A stretch of 64,000 bases of DNA from an uncultured Hoeflea sp. (GCF_947501405.1 NZ_CANMVK010000001.1:1884912-1948911); one strand, 5' to 3'. Numbered from the stretch's first letter, positions 35,831 to 46,608 are shown. Numbers and translations are program-made. Notes: a model not told the origin generated them from the sequence alone.

Positions 35831-36915
35831 AGATCGTTTTTCCAACCCTTTCGCGCTATTTCTTCAAGCGCTACTTGTGGACTTTTCTGATCTATTGCCT
35901 TGCGATCCTGGTGGTGGTGCTGCTGGTCGACTTCAACGAGACAGGCCGCCGTCTGTCCGGCGCAGAGAACTACACCGTGGCTCTGGGATTGATGCTTTCG
36001 GCCTTGAGAGTGCCCACTGTGATGCAAGCGGTCATCCCTTTCATCGTGTTAATCGCATCGATCGCTACCCTGATGCAGCTCAACCGCAAATACGAGCTGG
36101 TCGTCACCCGGGCGGCCGGCGTTTCGGCCTGGCAGTTCCTGGCCCCGCTGATTGCTGCAAATCTGCTGATCGGCGCCTTATCCATCACCGCGCTCAACAC
36201 GCTGGCGGCTTCCGCGCTGCAACTGGCGGAATCGATCGTGGTCGAACAACAACTCGGCTCCAGGCAAAACAGCGGCAGCGCGCCCTGGCTGAGGCAACGC
36301 ACCGAATTGGGCGATACGGTGGTGGGCGCGCGCGCCAGCGCCGAAGGCGGCACCAAACTGTCGGGCGCGACGTTCTTCCTGTTTGATGAGGACCAAAACA
36401 TCAAGGAGCGGCTGGAGGCCGAGCGCGCGGAACTGGGAGACGGCCAATGGCTGCTCTCCAATGTCAAGCGGATCACGGGGTCTGCCCCTGTGGAACAGTT
36501 GGACAGCGCCACCGTGACCACCGGTTTGAAGGCTGAATTCGTTGGCGAATCGCTGACGTCTCCGGAAACCGTTCCCTTCTTCGAACTCAGGGGCAAGATC
36601 GCCGTGGCCAAATCCTTCGGACTTCCAGCCACCAGTTACGAGATGCAATTCCATCGATTGCTGGCCCAGCCGGCGCTTTTGGCGGCCATGACGCTGATTG
36701 CTGCGATGGTCTCATTGAAATTTGTTCGCTTCGGTCAGTCTTTAACGGTGATCCTGGGTGGAATCCTGGCGGGCTTCGTGCTTTATGTCGTCTCCGAGTT
36801 GATCCAGGCGTTTGCAAATGCCGGGACTATCCCGCCTGTGGTGGCGGCGTGGCTTCCGGTATTGGTCGCCTCGGCTTTGGGGACGACAGTGCTTCTCCAC
36901 AAGGAGGACGGATAG
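35827..36915 (+). CDS. lptG: LPS export permease LptG
   Basis: Second membrane subunit of LptB2FG, 362 residues. It has the same architecture as LptF: two helices, a coupling helix region (NRKYELVVTRAAGVSAWQ), a periplasmic jellyroll (about 130-270) and C-terminal helices (PALLAAMTLIAAMVSLKF, GFVLYVVSELIQAFANAG). It overlaps lptF by four bases at its start and lptD by one base at its end, so the three subunits are made together. Confidence 0.94.
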   Translation: MKIVFPTLSRYFFKRYLWTFLIYCLAILVVVLLVDFNETGRRLSGAENYTVALGLMLSALRVPTVMQAVIPFIVLIASIATLMQLNRKYELVVTRAAGVSAWQFLAPLIAANLLIGALSITALNTLAASALQLAESIVVEQQLGSRQNSGSAPWLRQRTELGDTVVGARASAEGGTKLSGATFFLFDEDQNIKERLEAERAELGDGQWLLSNVKRITGSAPVEQLDSATVTTGLKAEFVGESLTSPETVPFFELRGKIAVAKSFGLPATSYEMQFHRLLAQPALLAAMTLIAAMVSLKFVRFGQSLTVILGGILAGFVLYVVSELIQAFANAGTIPPVVAAWLPVLVASALGTTVLLHKEDG

Positions 36916-39284
36916 TGGCGGGTGTGCGCCGGTCTAGAGTTCAAGCGTTCGCCAGTGCATTGTGCGCCGGCGCGGCCTTATGCGCGTTCGTGGCGACCAT
37001 GCCGGATTCGGCAATGGCGCAGACGGGTATTCCGGGCAGCATTAGTGTGCCCGAGGATCAGAAGCTGCTGCTGGCAGCCGATGAGCTGATTTACAACAAC
37101 GACACCGGCATCGTCATTGCGACCGGCGGCGTGCAGATCGATTACGGCGCCTACAAGCTTGTGGCCGACCGTGTCGAATACGATCAGAATACCGGCCGGA
37201 TGCGGGCGATCGGCTCGGTGGAGATGATCGAACCCAATGGCAATCGTATTTATGCCGATGATCTGGATGTAACCGACAATTTCGGCGATGGCTTTGTCAA
37301 CACATTGCGCATCGAAACACCTGATAACACCCGCATCGCGGCCGAAAGCGCCGAACGCAGCGGCGGCGTGAGCACGACCTTCAATAATGGCGTCTACACC
37401 GCCTGCGAGCCCTGCAAGGAAAATCCCGAACGAGCGCCTTTCTGGCAGGTGAAGGCCAAGCGGGTGATCCAGAACGGCGAAACCAAGACCGTACGGCTTG
37501 AGCATGCGCGATTCGAATTGTTCGGCCTGCCGATTGCCTACCTGCCCTATCTTGAACTTCCCGATCACGACAAGAAGCGCAAGACCGGGTTTCTCACCCC
37601 GTCTTACCGCAATTCCGAGAACCTGGGAGATGGCGTCTCGGTGCCGTTTTATATCGCGATTTCCCCCTATATGGATGCGACAATTACGGGCACCTATTAT
37701 TCCCAACAGGGTTTTCTGGGCGAGGTGGAATTCCGGCAAAACTTCGCCAATGGCGAACACACGCTACGGATAGCCGGAATTTCACAAGATACGCCAGGCG
37801 AATTCTCCGCAGGAACATCGGACGCGCTGGAAATCGAACGCGGAATGATCGCCTCGAAAGGCCAGTTCCGCATCAATCCGCGCTGGACCTTTGGCTGGGA
37901 CGTGATGGCCCAGAGCGACAACAACTTCGCGCGGACGTATGGAATCGAGGACTACAGTGACAGTACCCAGAAGTCCGAGGTCTATCTGACCGGGGTATCC
38001 AACCGCAGCTATTTCGATCTGCGCGCTTACCGGTTTGACGTCCAGGACGCCAACCCGGCAGACACCGCTGAGGACCAACAGGCCGTCGCGCATCCAACGC
38101 TCGACTATGCGCGCACCTTTTCCGATCCTGTTGCCGGGGGTGAACTGGCATTCAATCTTAGTGCCTATTCAATTTCGCGTGAGAGGGATGAAATCAGGGT
38201 ACGCGCCGGTTCCGCGGCCACTGATCCCTTGAATGCCGACCGATACAAGGGGCTGGCGGGCGACAATGAGCGTTTGAGCGCCGAACTCGAGTGGAAAAAG
38301 ACGATCACCACCGAACAGGGCCTTCGGCTGACACCGATCCTGGCGGCGCGCGGCGACGTCAATTCGGTCGATGTCGACAATGCGCCCACAGACTACAACG
38401 GCACCTTCGCCGGCAACGGCTCGCACACACGGGGCATGGTGACGGCCGGGCTCGAGGCCAGCTATCCAGTGCTGATAACCACGGCAAATTCGAGCCACGT
38501 CATCGAACCGATCGCCCAGATCTATGTCCGTCCCGACGAGCAATTGGCGGGCGGGCTTCCCAATGAAGACGCGCAAAGCTTCGTGTTTGACGCCACGTCC
38601 TTGTTTGAACGCGACAAGTTTTCGGGCTTCGACCGCACCGAGGGCGGCACCCGCGCCAATGTCGGTGTGCGCTACACCGGCAGTTTCGCCAATGGCATGA
38701 CCACCCATGCCAGCTTTGGCCAGTCCTACCATCTGGCGGGGCTGAACTCATTCGCCGCACCCGACCTTTCGCAAGCCACCCGCAATTCGGGACTTGAAGA
38801 GGATGTCTCGGATTTTGTCGGCATGTTGGGCTTTACCACTGCCAATGGGCTGTCATTTGCGGCCTCCGCGCGGTTCGACAAGGATGATTTCCGGGCCGAG
38901 CGCACCGATCTGCGCGCTGGCTACAGCCACGGAAGGCTCAGCCTTTCGGCGACCTACAGCGAAATCAAGGCGCCGCGGCCCTATGTGACCGGCGATGAGG
39001 ACCGCCGGGAAGTTACCGGTACGGGCACACTCAAAATTCACGATTTCTGGAGCGTGGCCGCTTCGGCGAGCTATGATCTGGTGGACGATACCTTCAACCG
39101 TCACGCTTTCGGCGTTCTCTATGAGGACGAGTGCTTCGCCTTTTCGCTGGCCTACGAGGAAGTGCGTGACGACTTCAACACCGAAGCACGCGACTGGAAA
39201 ATCGGCGCACGCTTGAGCTTCCGCACGCTTGGCGATGTCAATGCGGGCGACCAAGTCGGCCAGCTGCTCACGCCGAGCTTCTAA
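36915..39284 (+). CDS. lptD: LPS-assembly protein LptD
   Basis: Outer-membrane translocon that inserts LPS, with LptE. The 789-residue protein starts at GTG 36915, which shares its G with the lptG stop and follows AAGGAGGA. It has a signal peptide ending near SAMA, an N-terminal OstA-type jellyroll (KLLLAADELIYNNDTGIVIATGGV), the conserved ACEPC and YLPYLELPDHDKKRKTGFLTPSY stretches, and a C-terminal barrel of about 500 residues. The Cys pair near EPC and one in DECFAF could form the inter-domain disulfides. The protein ends QLLTPSF with terminal Phe. Confidence 0.94.
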   Translation: MAGVRRSRVQAFASALCAGAALCAFVATMPDSAMAQTGIPGSISVPEDQKLLLAADELIYNNDTGIVIATGGVQIDYGAYKLVADRVEYDQNTGRMRAIGSVEMIEPNGNRIYADDLDVTDNFGDGFVNTLRIETPDNTRIAAESAERSGGVSTTFNNGVYTACEPCKENPERAPFWQVKAKRVIQNGETKTVRLEHARFELFGLPIAYLPYLELPDHDKKRKTGFLTPSYRNSENLGDGVSVPFYIAISPYMDATITGTYYSQQGFLGEVEFRQNFANGEHTLRIAGISQDTPGEFSAGTSDALEIERGMIASKGQFRINPRWTFGWDVMAQSDNNFARTYGIEDYSDSTQKSEVYLTGVSNRSYFDLRAYRFDVQDANPADTAEDQQAVAHPTLDYARTFSDPVAGGELAFNLSAYSISRERDEIRVRAGSAATDPLNADRYKGLAGDNERLSAELEWKKTITTEQGLRLTPILAARGDVNSVDVDNAPTDYNGTFAGNGSHTRGMVTAGLEASYPVLITTANSSHVIEPIAQIYVRPDEQLAGGLPNEDAQSFVFDATSLFERDKFSGFDRTEGGTRANVGVRYTGSFANGMTTHASFGQSYHLAGLNSFAAPDLSQATRNSGLEEDVSDFVGMLGFTTANGLSFAASARFDKDDFRAERTDLRAGYSHGRLSLSATYSEIKAPRPYVTGDEDRREVTGTGTLKIHDFWSVAASASYDLVDDTFNRHAFGVLYEDECFAFSLAYEEVRDDFNTEARDWKIGARLSFRTLGDVNAGDQVGQLLTPSF

Positions 39285-39460
39285 CCGTACTGCGCCACCC
39301 CGATCCGCGAGCCAGGAAATTTTGTACCTCGCGGCGCACCGGAAGAAGACGGCAGATTGCTCAATGCCTCGTTTTGGCCGCAAGGCGGGGGCATTTACGC
39401 ATCGACGCGGATTTGCAAAACTGGCCTGACCCAATTGTCCGCAACAAAGGACCAGACAGC

Positions 39461-40402
39461 ATGAACATTGTCGCGACGCTCCGTCTTTCCGGACTCCTGA
39501 TCGCAGCCACCCTCGCCTTCGCTTTCGCACCTGTCGCTGCGCCCCCGGCGCAGGCGGCGAGCGAAATCAAAATCGTGGTCAACAATCAGGCCATCACAAG
39601 CGTCGACATTGCTCGCCGGGTGGCGTTTTTGAGACTGCAGCGTACCGGCGGCAATCTGGGCAAGAAGGCGCGTGAGCAACTGATTGAGGAGGCGCTGAAA
39701 TATCAGGAAGCCGCCCGCATCCGGGCCCTGGTCTCCGATGCCCAGGTCAATGCCTCGTTCGAGCGGTTTGCCTCGTCCAACAATCTGTCGTCGAAGCAAT
39801 TGTCGCAGGTCCTTAACCAGGCCGGTGTGACGCCCAAGCATTTCAAGAACTTTATCCGGGTGCAGATGAGCTGGCCACGGGTTATCCAGGCCAAGACCGG
39901 TGCCAGTGGCGCCGGCCTGTCGACCCAGGATCTTGTGTCGAAGATGCTCGAGCGCGGCAATGACAAGCCTTCTACCACCGAATACATCCTTCAGCAGGTC
40001 ATTTTCGTGGTTCCGCAGAACAAGCGCTCCAGGGCGACGCTGAACGCCCGCAAGCGCGAGGCTGATCAGTTGCGCGGCCGTTATCAGGGTTGCGACAACG
40101 CCGCGTCGGTGATCACCGGTCTGCGCGACGTCACCTTGCGTCAGCTTGGCCGGATCATGCAGCCGCAATTGCCGACGGAGTGGAAACCCTTGATCGAAAA
40201 GACCAAGGCCGGCAACGCCACCGCGACGCGGATCACCGATCGCGGCGTTGAGTTCCTGGTTGTCTGCTCGGCCAAGACGGTGACCGATGACAAGGCGGCG
40301 GAGCTGGTTTTCCGCGCTGAAAACAGCGAAGCGGGCGAAAGCGACGCGGCCAAGGAACATCTGGCTCAATTGCGCAAGCGCGCCGTCATCGCCAACCGGT
40401 AA
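39461..40402 (+). CDS. SurA-like periplasmic chaperone
   Basis: The 313-residue protein has a signal peptide ([24 protein letters not shown]) followed by a SurA N-terminal chaperone domain ([45 protein letters not shown]). The region after 180 is a single, poorly conserved parvulin-like part ([12 protein letters not shown]), less clear than in gammaproteobacterial SurA, which has two. It should escort outer-membrane proteins such as LptD, whose gene is immediately upstream. ATG 39461 follows AAAGG at a good distance. Confidence 0.87.
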   Translation: MNIVATLRLSGLLIAATLAFAFAPVAAPPAQAASEIKIVVNNQAITSVDIARRVAFLRLQRTGGNLGKKAREQLIEEALKYQEAARIRALVSDAQVNASFERFASSNNLSSKQLSQVLNQAGVTPKHFKNFIRVQMSWPRVIQAKTGASGAGLSTQDLVSKMLERGNDKPSTTEYILQQVIFVVPQNKRSRATLNARKREADQLRGRYQGCDNAASVITGLRDVTLRQLGRIMQPQLPTEWKPLIEKTKAGNATATRITDRGVEFLVVCSAKTVTDDKAAELVFRAENSEAGESDAAKEHLAQLRKRAVIANR

Positions 40403-40413
40403 GGAACATTTCC

Positions 40414-41451
40414 GTGACAAGCGGCAGCCGGCCCAGCCTGGCCCTGACCATGGGCGACCCTGCCGGCATCGGTCCCGATATAACCCTGAGCGCCTGGTCC
40501 GACCGCGTCCGGCTTGGACTGCCGCCGTTTCTGTTCATCGGCGATGCGGCAATGCTTGAGGCGCGGGCGCATGCGCTGGGCCTTAAGGTTCCCATCCGGC
40601 TCAGCAGCCCGGAAGCGGCAGCCCGTGACTTCGAGAGCGCCCTGCCCGTCCTGCCGCTTGATCTCGACACACCGGTACAGCCCGGCGTTGGCGATCCAGG
40701 CAATGCCGGGCCGGTCATCGAGGCGATCCGCCTCGCCGTCGAAATGACCGGCAAGGGCCAGTTAAGCGCAGTGGTAACCAATCCGATCGCCAAATCGGTG
40801 CTTTACGCTTCGGGCTTCGCCTTTCCAGGCCATACCGAGTTTCTGGCGGATCTGGCTTCCAGGTCGCTTGGCCGCCCGGTGCGGCCTGTAATGCTGTTGA
40901 GCGGGCCGGATCTGCGGGTCGCGCCGGTCACCATCCACATTCCACTCAAGGATGTCGCGCCGGTGCTGACCACCGAGGCGATCATCGAGACGGCGCAGAT
41001 CATGGCAGCTGACCTGGCCACCCGCTTTGGCCTCGCCAAACCGCGCATTGCGATCGCCGGGCTCAACCCCCATGCCGGCGAAGACGGGGCGCTGGGCACC
41101 GAAGACGCCGAAATCATCGCTCCGGCAGTGGCCCAACTGCGCGCCACAGGACTCGATGCGACCGGTCCATTGCCCGCCGACACCATGTTTCACGCCGAGG
41201 CGCGGGCAGGCTATGACGCAGCGCTGTGCATGTATCACGACCAGGCGCTGATCCCGGCCAAAACGCTGGCGTTTCACGATTCGGTCAATACCACGCTTGG
41301 CCTGCCCTTCATCCGCACATCGCCCGATCACGGCACCGCGTTTTCGCTGGCGGGACGCGGCGGCGCGCGGCATGACAGCCTGGCAGCAGCGCTGCGGCTG
41401 GCTCACTCCATGGCCGAGACCGAAACCCGTCAGCGCGCGAGCGCGGCTTGA
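40414..41451 (+). CDS. pdxA: 4-hydroxythreonine-4-phosphate dehydrogenase
   Basis: Oxidises 4-phosphohydroxy-L-threonine in the DXP-dependent pyridoxal phosphate pathway. The 345-residue protein has [15 protein letters not shown] at the N-terminus, [20 protein letters not shown] (metal His), [10 protein letters not shown] (metal His) and [13 protein letters not shown] (metal His plus Lys). The GTG start at 40414 is preceded by AAGGAAC. The stop TGA shares its A with the rsmA ATG. Confidence 0.94.
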   Translation: MTSGSRPSLALTMGDPAGIGPDITLSAWSDRVRLGLPPFLFIGDAAMLEARAHALGLKVPIRLSSPEAAARDFESALPVLPLDLDTPVQPGVGDPGNAGPVIEAIRLAVEMTGKGQLSAVVTNPIAKSVLYASGFAFPGHTEFLADLASRSLGRPVRPVMLLSGPDLRVAPVTIHIPLKDVAPVLTTEAIIETAQIMAADLATRFGLAKPRIAIAGLNPHAGEDGALGTEDAEIIAPAVAQLRATGLDATGPLPADTMFHAEARAGYDAALCMYHDQALIPAKTLAFHDSVNTTLGLPFIRTSPDHGTAFSLAGRGGARHDSLAAALRLAHSMAETETRQRASAA

Positions 41452-42281
41452 TGCCACCTGGCCCCGACGCTCTGCCGCCGCTGCGCGATGTGGTCGCCGC
41501 CCACGGGCTGGCGCCGCGCAAGGCGCTGGGGCAGAATTTCCTGTTTGACCTCAATCTGACGGCCAAGATCGCCCGATCGGCCGGGCCGCTTGAAGATGTC
41601 ACCGTGTTCGAGATCGGGCCGGGACCGGGCGGGCTCACCCGGGCGCTGCTTGCACAGAACGCCGGCCGGGTGATCGCCATTGAGCGCGATCCGCGCTGCC
41701 TGCCGATTCTCGAGGAGATTTCGCACGCCTATCCCGGACGCCTGGAGGTCGTGGAAGGTGATGCGCTTAGTGTCGACCTTGCGGCACTGGCCGGCGGATC
41801 GAACGCCAAGATCGTCGCCAACCTTCCCTACAATGTCGGCACCCAGCTTTTGATCAACTGGCTGACCGCCGATCCGGTTGAGCCGTTCTGGCAATCGATG
41901 ACGCTGATGTTTCAAAAGGAAGTGGGGCAACGCATCGTGGCTGAGGCCGGCTCCAGTCACTATGGGCGGTTGGGGGTACTGGCGGGCTGGCTCACCCATA
42001 GCGACATCCTGTTCGATGTGCCGCCGCAGGCCTTTACGCCGCCGCCAAAGGTGACCTCGAGCGTGGTGCAACTGATTCCCAAAGCCGATCCCCTGCGCTG
42101 CGAACTCTCCAAGCTGGAGCGCGTGACACAGGCTGCCTTCGGCCAGCGCCGCAAAATGCTGCGCCAGAGTCTCAAGCCGCTGGGCGGTGAAGCGCTGCTG
42201 ATGGCGATCGGAATTGATCCGGCACGGCGCGCCGAAACCCTGAGCGTGGCGGAATTCTGCGCCCTGGCGAGGGCGCTGTAG
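41451..42281 (+). CDS. rsmA: 16S rRNA (adenine1518-N6/adenine1519-N6)-dimethyltransferase
   Basis: Dimethylates two adjacent adenines near the 3' end of 16S rRNA (KsgA). The 276-residue protein has [10 protein letters not shown], the SAM site [26 protein letters not shown] (catalytic NLPY), and the C-terminal [13 protein letters not shown] and [11 protein letters not shown]. Start ATG overlaps the pdxA stop by one base. It is probably the last gene of the lptF-rsmA transcript; a hairpin follows. Confidence 0.95.
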   Translation: MPPGPDALPPLRDVVAAHGLAPRKALGQNFLFDLNLTAKIARSAGPLEDVTVFEIGPGPGGLTRALLAQNAGRVIAIERDPRCLPILEEISHAYPGRLEVVEGDALSVDLAALAGGSNAKIVANLPYNVGTQLLINWLTADPVEPFWQSMTLMFQKEVGQRIVAEAGSSHYGRLGVLAGWLTHSDILFDVPPQAFTPPPKVTSSVVQLIPKADPLRCELSKLERVTQAAFGQRRKMLRQSLKPLGGEALLMAIGIDPARRAETLSVAEFCALARAL

Positions 42282-42297
42282 CGGTCCCGATGGAAAT

Positions 42298-42335
42298 CAT
42301 TGAGCGCTCAGACGAAATCTTCTGAACGCTCAATG
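42298..42335. terminator. Long hairpin between convergent rsmA and chemoreceptor genes
   Basis: Arms of 15 bases, CATTGAGCGCTCAGA and TCTGAACGCTCAATG, pair with a single G-U type mismatch around an 8-base loop. It lies between two convergent genes, so it could end both transcripts, though no T run is present. Confidence 0.5.
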
Positions 42336-42396
42336 CCATGCACGGGATGACCTGCAAGCCGGGGCGGTTCGTCAACGCGTCCGGCCAGGGCTGCGG

Positions 42397-44052
42397 TTAA
42401 AACTCTTCCCACTCGCTCTCAGCCACGGCCGCGTTGCCGCTGCTTTGATAGGCCTGCTCCAGCTTACGGCCCAGTTCCCGTACCGGCGAATTGACCGGTG
42501 CGGCCGCAGCCGGCTGCGAGGCTTCCACCGAGTGACTGGTGTTGAAGGCGGAAATCATGCGGGCGATGCGATCGACTTCCCCGACAAGAGTGTGACTGGC
42601 GGCATTGGACTCCTCAACCATAGCCGCGTTCTGCTGGGTGTTCTGGTCCATCATATTGACCGCGGTGTTGATCTCATTGAGCGCCGTGGCCTGTTCCTTG
42701 GAGGATTTGACGATGGTGGCGATGTTCTGGTTGATCTCGTTGACTTCGGCGACGATCTGGGTGAGCGACTTGCCGGTCTCGTCAACCAGATCAACACCGG
42801 TTTTGACCTGATCACCGGAATTGGTGATCAATGTCTTGATTTCCTTGGCCGCACTCGCCGATCGCTGGGCCAGTTCCCGCACTTCCTGCGCAACCACCGC
42901 GAAGCCCTTGCCGGCGTCGCCGGCGCGCGCCGCCTCGACGCCGGCATTGAGCGCCAGCAGGTTGGTTTGGAAAGCGATATCGTCAATGACGCCGATGATG
43001 TTGGAGATTTCATGTGATGAATTCTCGATGGTTCCCATCGCTTCGATGGCGCGGTTGACCACCTCGCCGGCTTTCTCCGCACCCATCTTGGCGCGCGATA
43101 CGATCTGGCCCGCTTCATCAGCGCGATTGCTGGTGTCCTTGACCGTTGTGGTGATCTCTTCGAGCGCCGCTGCGGTTTCCTCGACGGATGCCGCTTGCTG
43201 TTCGGTACGCTTGGAGAGATCGTCAACGGAGGACTGGATCGAGCGGGTTCCCAAACTGATTTCCGATGCGCCGCCGTCAATGTCACTGATGGTGGTCGAA
43301 AGCTCATCAAGCGCGTGATTAAAATTGTCTCTCAGCTCATGGTAAGCCTCGGGCAGATCGTCGTTGATGCGATAAGACAGGTCCTTGTTGGCAATGGCTG
43401 ACATGGCTTTGCCGAAGCAATTGCTGACCAGTTGCTGTTCGTTGGCCAGCACCTCGGCCTGTGCCTTTTTCTTTGCGACCTCGGCCTCCTCGATATAGAC
43501 GGAAATCGCCAGATCCATGTCGAGCAAGGCAGCCTTGACCAGATTGCCCAGCGCCATTCCCAGGTCCTGAGCACTCATGCCCTTCTTGGCAAAAACACCG
43601 CTTTTGGGGGCAGCTTCGGTGACGATCGACTGGACGATGTGATCGAGGATGATGGCGTAGCCCTCGATGTACCAGCGCGGCTCAAGCCCGATTTCAGCGT
43701 GAACCTTTCCAATGGTGCGCACCTTGCGGACAAAATCATCACCGAGATTTCCATCCGCCAGGTTCACCCAGTGTCCCTGCTGGGCGTTTTTGGCGCGGGC
43801 TATATGATCTTCGGAGGAAAAGAAGCGCTTCACCTCCGGCGTCTGGCGCAATTGCGCGTAAAACCGGTCCAGGCCGTTTGGCAATTCACGCTCGACAATG
43901 TCCTTGACGCTGCGGATGGCAGCCTGGCCTTCCGGGCCCAACTGCATGAACTCCAGACGCTTGCCGATCTGGGCGTCAGTGGCCTCGCCAGCCGGTCCAT
44001 GGTGATTGACACTCGTATGCGGATTGACGGACGAAGGGGAGAGGTTCTGCAT
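42397..44052 (-). CDS. Globin-coupled methyl-accepting chemotaxis protein
   Basis: Cytoplasmic haem-based chemoreceptor of 551 residues without membrane helices. The globin-sensor domain spans about 30-190, with [16 protein letters not shown] whose His118 is the probable proximal haem ligand. A HAMP-like linker follows (about 205-262), then a methyl-accepting signalling domain with the conserved hairpin tip ([36 protein letters not shown] in pieces). It ends in EWEEF, a pentapeptide like those that tether CheR/CheB. It probably steers aerotaxis. No che or flagellar gene is nearby. Confidence 0.92.
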   Translation of the reverse strand: MQNLSPSSVNPHTSVNHHGPAGEATDAQIGKRLEFMQLGPEGQAAIRSVKDIVERELPNGLDRFYAQLRQTPEVKRFFSSEDHIARAKNAQQGHWVNLADGNLGDDFVRKVRTIGKVHAEIGLEPRWYIEGYAIILDHIVQSIVTEAAPKSGVFAKKGMSAQDLGMALGNLVKAALLDMDLAISVYIEEAEVAKKKAQAEVLANEQQLVSNCFGKAMSAIANKDLSYRINDDLPEAYHELRDNFNHALDELSTTISDIDGGASEISLGTRSIQSSVDDLSKRTEQQAASVEETAAALEEITTTVKDTSNRADEAGQIVSRAKMGAEKAGEVVNRAIEAMGTIENSSHEISNIIGVIDDIAFQTNLLALNAGVEAARAGDAGKGFAVVAQEVRELAQRSASAAKEIKTLITNSGDQVKTGVDLVDETGKSLTQIVAEVNEINQNIATIVKSSKEQATALNEINTAVNMMDQNTQQNAAMVEESNAASHTLVGEVDRIARMISAFNTSHSVEASQPAAAAPVNSPVRELGRKLEQAYQSSGNAAVAESEWEEF

Positions 44053-44350
44053 GTCTAGGGCTCCGATCTATGGCTTTGACGCTTATCGCGCAACTTTTGT
44101 GCTGATCCCGATCTCAGCGATTCAATTAACCCTAAAAATGCAGTGGTTTTGTTTATGATCGGTTAACGAACAGAATCCGGACGATAAACAGATCAAAAAA
44201 TCCGCATGAACCCGCGTTATCGGCAAGCTATTGCTAATAAAGGATATTTTAAATTCGGCTTTGATCGGCAACGCAAGGAAAGCCAATTCTACCTGCGACC
44301 TGACGGTCAACCGCACCGACAGTCGCGACCCCTGCCCGAATGGTCGCGAA

Positions 44351-44809
44351 CTAGTCCAGAGCCGGGAAAATACCGGTTTTCTTAACCGTCCCGTAGACAA
44401 TCGAAGTGTCGATGGAAGCGATGCCGCCAATGGCGTGAATGCGGTTGCGGATAAAGTCCTCGTAGTGGTCGAGCCCGGCCACCACGACGCGCAACAAATA
44501 GTCGGCCGGCCCGGTCATCAGCAGGCACTCGAGCACTTCGTCGATGGCCCGGATCCGGCTTTCGAAGCGGGCGATGTGATCACCGGTATGGCTTTCGAGG
44601 CGGATTCTGATGAACACCGTCATCGGCAGACCATAGGCCTTGGCGTCGACATCGACGCTGTAGCCCCGGATTGCTCCGCTATCTTCAAGATTACGCAATC
44701 GCCGCAGACAGGGCGATGGCGACAGATTGACCTCGGCCGCCAGGTCCTGGTTGGTGACGCGGCCGTTTTTTTGCAACGCCCGGATGATCTGCCGGTCCTT
44801 ACTGTCCAT
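44351..44809 (-). CDS. Lrp/AsnC-family regulator, divergent from methionine gamma-lyase
   Basis: The 152-residue regulator has an N-terminal helix-turn-helix (TNQDLAAEVNLSPSPCLRRLRNLEDSGAI) and a C-terminal RAM ligand-binding domain (VLECLLMTGPADYLLRVVVAGLDHYEDFI). The start at 44809 follows GAGAGGCGA; it gives MDSKDRQIIRALQKNGR, the normal N-terminus. It is divergent from the gamma-lyase gene with a spaced inverted repeat between them, so it likely senses an amino acid and controls that enzyme. Confidence 0.92.
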   Translation of the reverse strand: MDSKDRQIIRALQKNGRVTNQDLAAEVNLSPSPCLRRLRNLEDSGAIRGYSVDVDAKAYGLPMTVFIRIRLESHTGDHIARFESRIRAIDEVLECLLMTGPADYLLRVVVAGLDHYEDFIRNRIHAIGGIASIDTSIVYGTVKKTGIFPALD

Positions 44810-44827
44810 TTCGCCTCTCAGTAGCAG

Positions 44828-44861
44828 ATTATGCCAATGCTCCTGCATCTTGAGGCATAAT
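44828..44861. promoter_or_regulatory. Putative Lrp-type operator
   Basis: ATTATGCC at 44828-44835 and its exact complement GGCATAAT at 44854-44861 are 18 bases apart in the divergent gap. Two half-sites spaced about two and a half helical turns apart suit a multimeric Lrp regulator. Confidence 0.5.
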
Positions 44862-44920
44862 TAGCAATCAAATGCGGATCTGGCCATGGCATTGTTGTTG
44901 CGACCGAAAAGGATTTGACG

Positions 44921-46126
44921 ATGAGCACCAGAGCCAGGAATTTTTCGACCCGCGCCATCCACCATGGTTACAATCCGATGGACAATGAAGGCGCGCTCAC
45001 ACCGCCGCTGCATCTGACCTCGACATTTGCCTTTGACAGCGCCGAAGCCGGGGGCGAGATGTTTGCCGGTGAGCGGCCCGGTCACATCTATTCACGCATT
45101 TCCAACCCGACACTGGATTTGCTGGAACGCCGCATCGCGGTGTTGGAAGGGGCCGAAGCCGGGCTGGCGCTGGCCTCGGGGATGGGCGCGATCACCGCCG
45201 CGTTGTGGACGCTGCTTGCGTCGGGCGACGAGATCATTGTCGACAAGACGCTTTACGGCTGCACCTTCGCCTTCATGCGGCACGGACTTGCGAAATTCGG
45301 CATCACCGTCACCCATGTCGATCTCACCGTACCGGAGAACCTTACCGCGGCGATGTCGGACCGGACGAAGGTTGTCTATTTCGAGACGCCGGCCAATCCC
45401 AACATGCGGCTGGTGGACATCGCCGAGGTCTCGAAGATCGCCCATGAGGGCTGTGCCAAAGTGGTGGTCGACAACACCTACGCAACGCCTTACCTCACCC
45501 GTCCGATAGAGCTTGGTGCAGATATCGTCGTGCATTCAGCCACCAAATATCTCGGCGGCCATGGCGACGTTGTGGCCGGGCTGCTGGTGGGTACGACGGA
45601 ACAGGTGTCTGAGATCCGCATGGTGGGCATGAAGGACATGACCGGGGCCGTGATGGCACCTTTCAATGCCATGCTGATCCTGCGAGGGCTCAAAACGCTG
45701 GCGTTGAGAATGGACCGTCACTGTTCGAACGCCCGGGTGGTTGCGGAGATGCTGGAAAGCAGCCAGGGCGTTTCAAAGGTTCATTATCCGGGCCTGAAGA
45801 GTTTCGCGCAGCATGAACTGGCCAAGCGGCAGATGCCGGGCTTCGGCGGCATGATCGCGTTTGAACTCGCGGGCGGGATCGAAACCGGACGGCAATTGAT
45901 GAACCGGCTGAAGATGATTGGCCGCGCGGTGTCGCTGGGCGACGCGGAATCGCTGATCCAGCACCCTGCCAGCATGACCCACTCGACCTATACCGCCGAA
46001 GAACGCGCCGAATACGGTATTTCCGACGGCTTGATCCGCTTGTCGGTCGGGCTTGAGGACATCGATGACATTCTGGAGGATCTGCACCAGGGGCTGGCCG
46101 CCAACCCGCTGCGCCTGTCCGCCTAA
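44921..46126 (+). CDS. Methionine gamma-lyase (Cys/Met metabolism PLP enzyme)
   Basis: Should split methionine to methanethiol, ammonia and 2-oxobutyrate. In the 401-residue protein HIYSRISNPT has Tyr57 and Arg59 (cofactor phosphate from the neighbouring subunit), TLYGCTFAF has Cys114 at the position of the reactive Cys of methionine gamma-lyases, and HSATKYLGGHGD carries the PLP Lys209. The reactive Cys favours gamma-lyase over cystathionine gamma-synthase or O-acetylhomoserine sulfhydrylase, which lack it. ATG 44921 follows AAAAGGA. Regulation by the divergent Lrp gene is likely. Confidence 0.88.
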   Translation: MSTRARNFSTRAIHHGYNPMDNEGALTPPLHLTSTFAFDSAEAGGEMFAGERPGHIYSRISNPTLDLLERRIAVLEGAEAGLALASGMGAITAALWTLLASGDEIIVDKTLYGCTFAFMRHGLAKFGITVTHVDLTVPENLTAAMSDRTKVVYFETPANPNMRLVDIAEVSKIAHEGCAKVVVDNTYATPYLTRPIELGADIVVHSATKYLGGHGDVVAGLLVGTTEQVSEIRMVGMKDMTGAVMAPFNAMLILRGLKTLALRMDRHCSNARVVAEMLESSQGVSKVHYPGLKSFAQHELAKRQMPGFGGMIAFELAGGIETGRQLMNRLKMIGRAVSLGDAESLIQHPASMTHSTYTAEERAEYGISDGLIRLSVGLEDIDDILEDLHQGLAANPLRLSA

Positions 46127-46155
46127 GCGCCGGATGATCATGGTCGCGGCGCTCG

Positions 46156-46608
46156 TCAGGGAATGCGCGCCGGCGTCGCCTTGACCCGGCGCAGCGGAAT
46201 AGAGGATTCAATCGCCGCCACGCCTTTGATCCGGGTCAGGCGCTGGGTCAGGAAACGTTCGAAATCGGCCAGATCCCGGGTCGCCACACGCATGAGATAA
46301 TCGCGGTTCCCGGTCATCAGCCAGCAATCGACCACTTCGGGCAGCCGGGTGATGGCCTGCTCAAAAAGGGCCAGGGCCTCGTCGACCTGCTTGTCGAGGC
46401 GGACGGAAACAAACACCGAGACCGGAAAGCCCAGTGCGGTCTCATCGAGTTGGGCGGTATAGCCGGTGATCGCGCCCGAGGCTTCAAGCTGCTTGACCCG
46501 CCGTGCTGTAGGGGTCGGGCTCAGCCCCACCGCCTCAGCGAGATCGTTGAGTGACATGCGGCCGTTGCAGGCCAGATTTCGAAGGATAGCGATGTCTTTG
46601 TCATGCAT
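46156..46608 (-). CDS. Lrp/AsnC-family regulator, divergent from threonine dehydratase
   Basis: The 150-residue regulator has a helix-turn-helix (SLNDLAEAVGLSPTPTARRVKQLEASGAI) and a RAM domain (VVDCWLMTGNRDYLMRVATRDLADFERFL). It is related to, but clearly different from, the Lrp protein at 44351. ATG 46608 begins MHDKDIAILRNLACNGR; the frame extends upstream without support. It faces the threonine dehydratase gene across a perfect palindrome and is convergent with the gamma-lyase gene. Confidence 0.92.
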   Translation of the reverse strand: MHDKDIAILRNLACNGRMSLNDLAEAVGLSPTPTARRVKQLEASGAITGYTAQLDETALGFPVSVFVSVRLDKQVDEALALFEQAITRLPEVVDCWLMTGNRDYLMRVATRDLADFERFLTQRLTRIKGVAAIESSIPLRRVKATPARIP

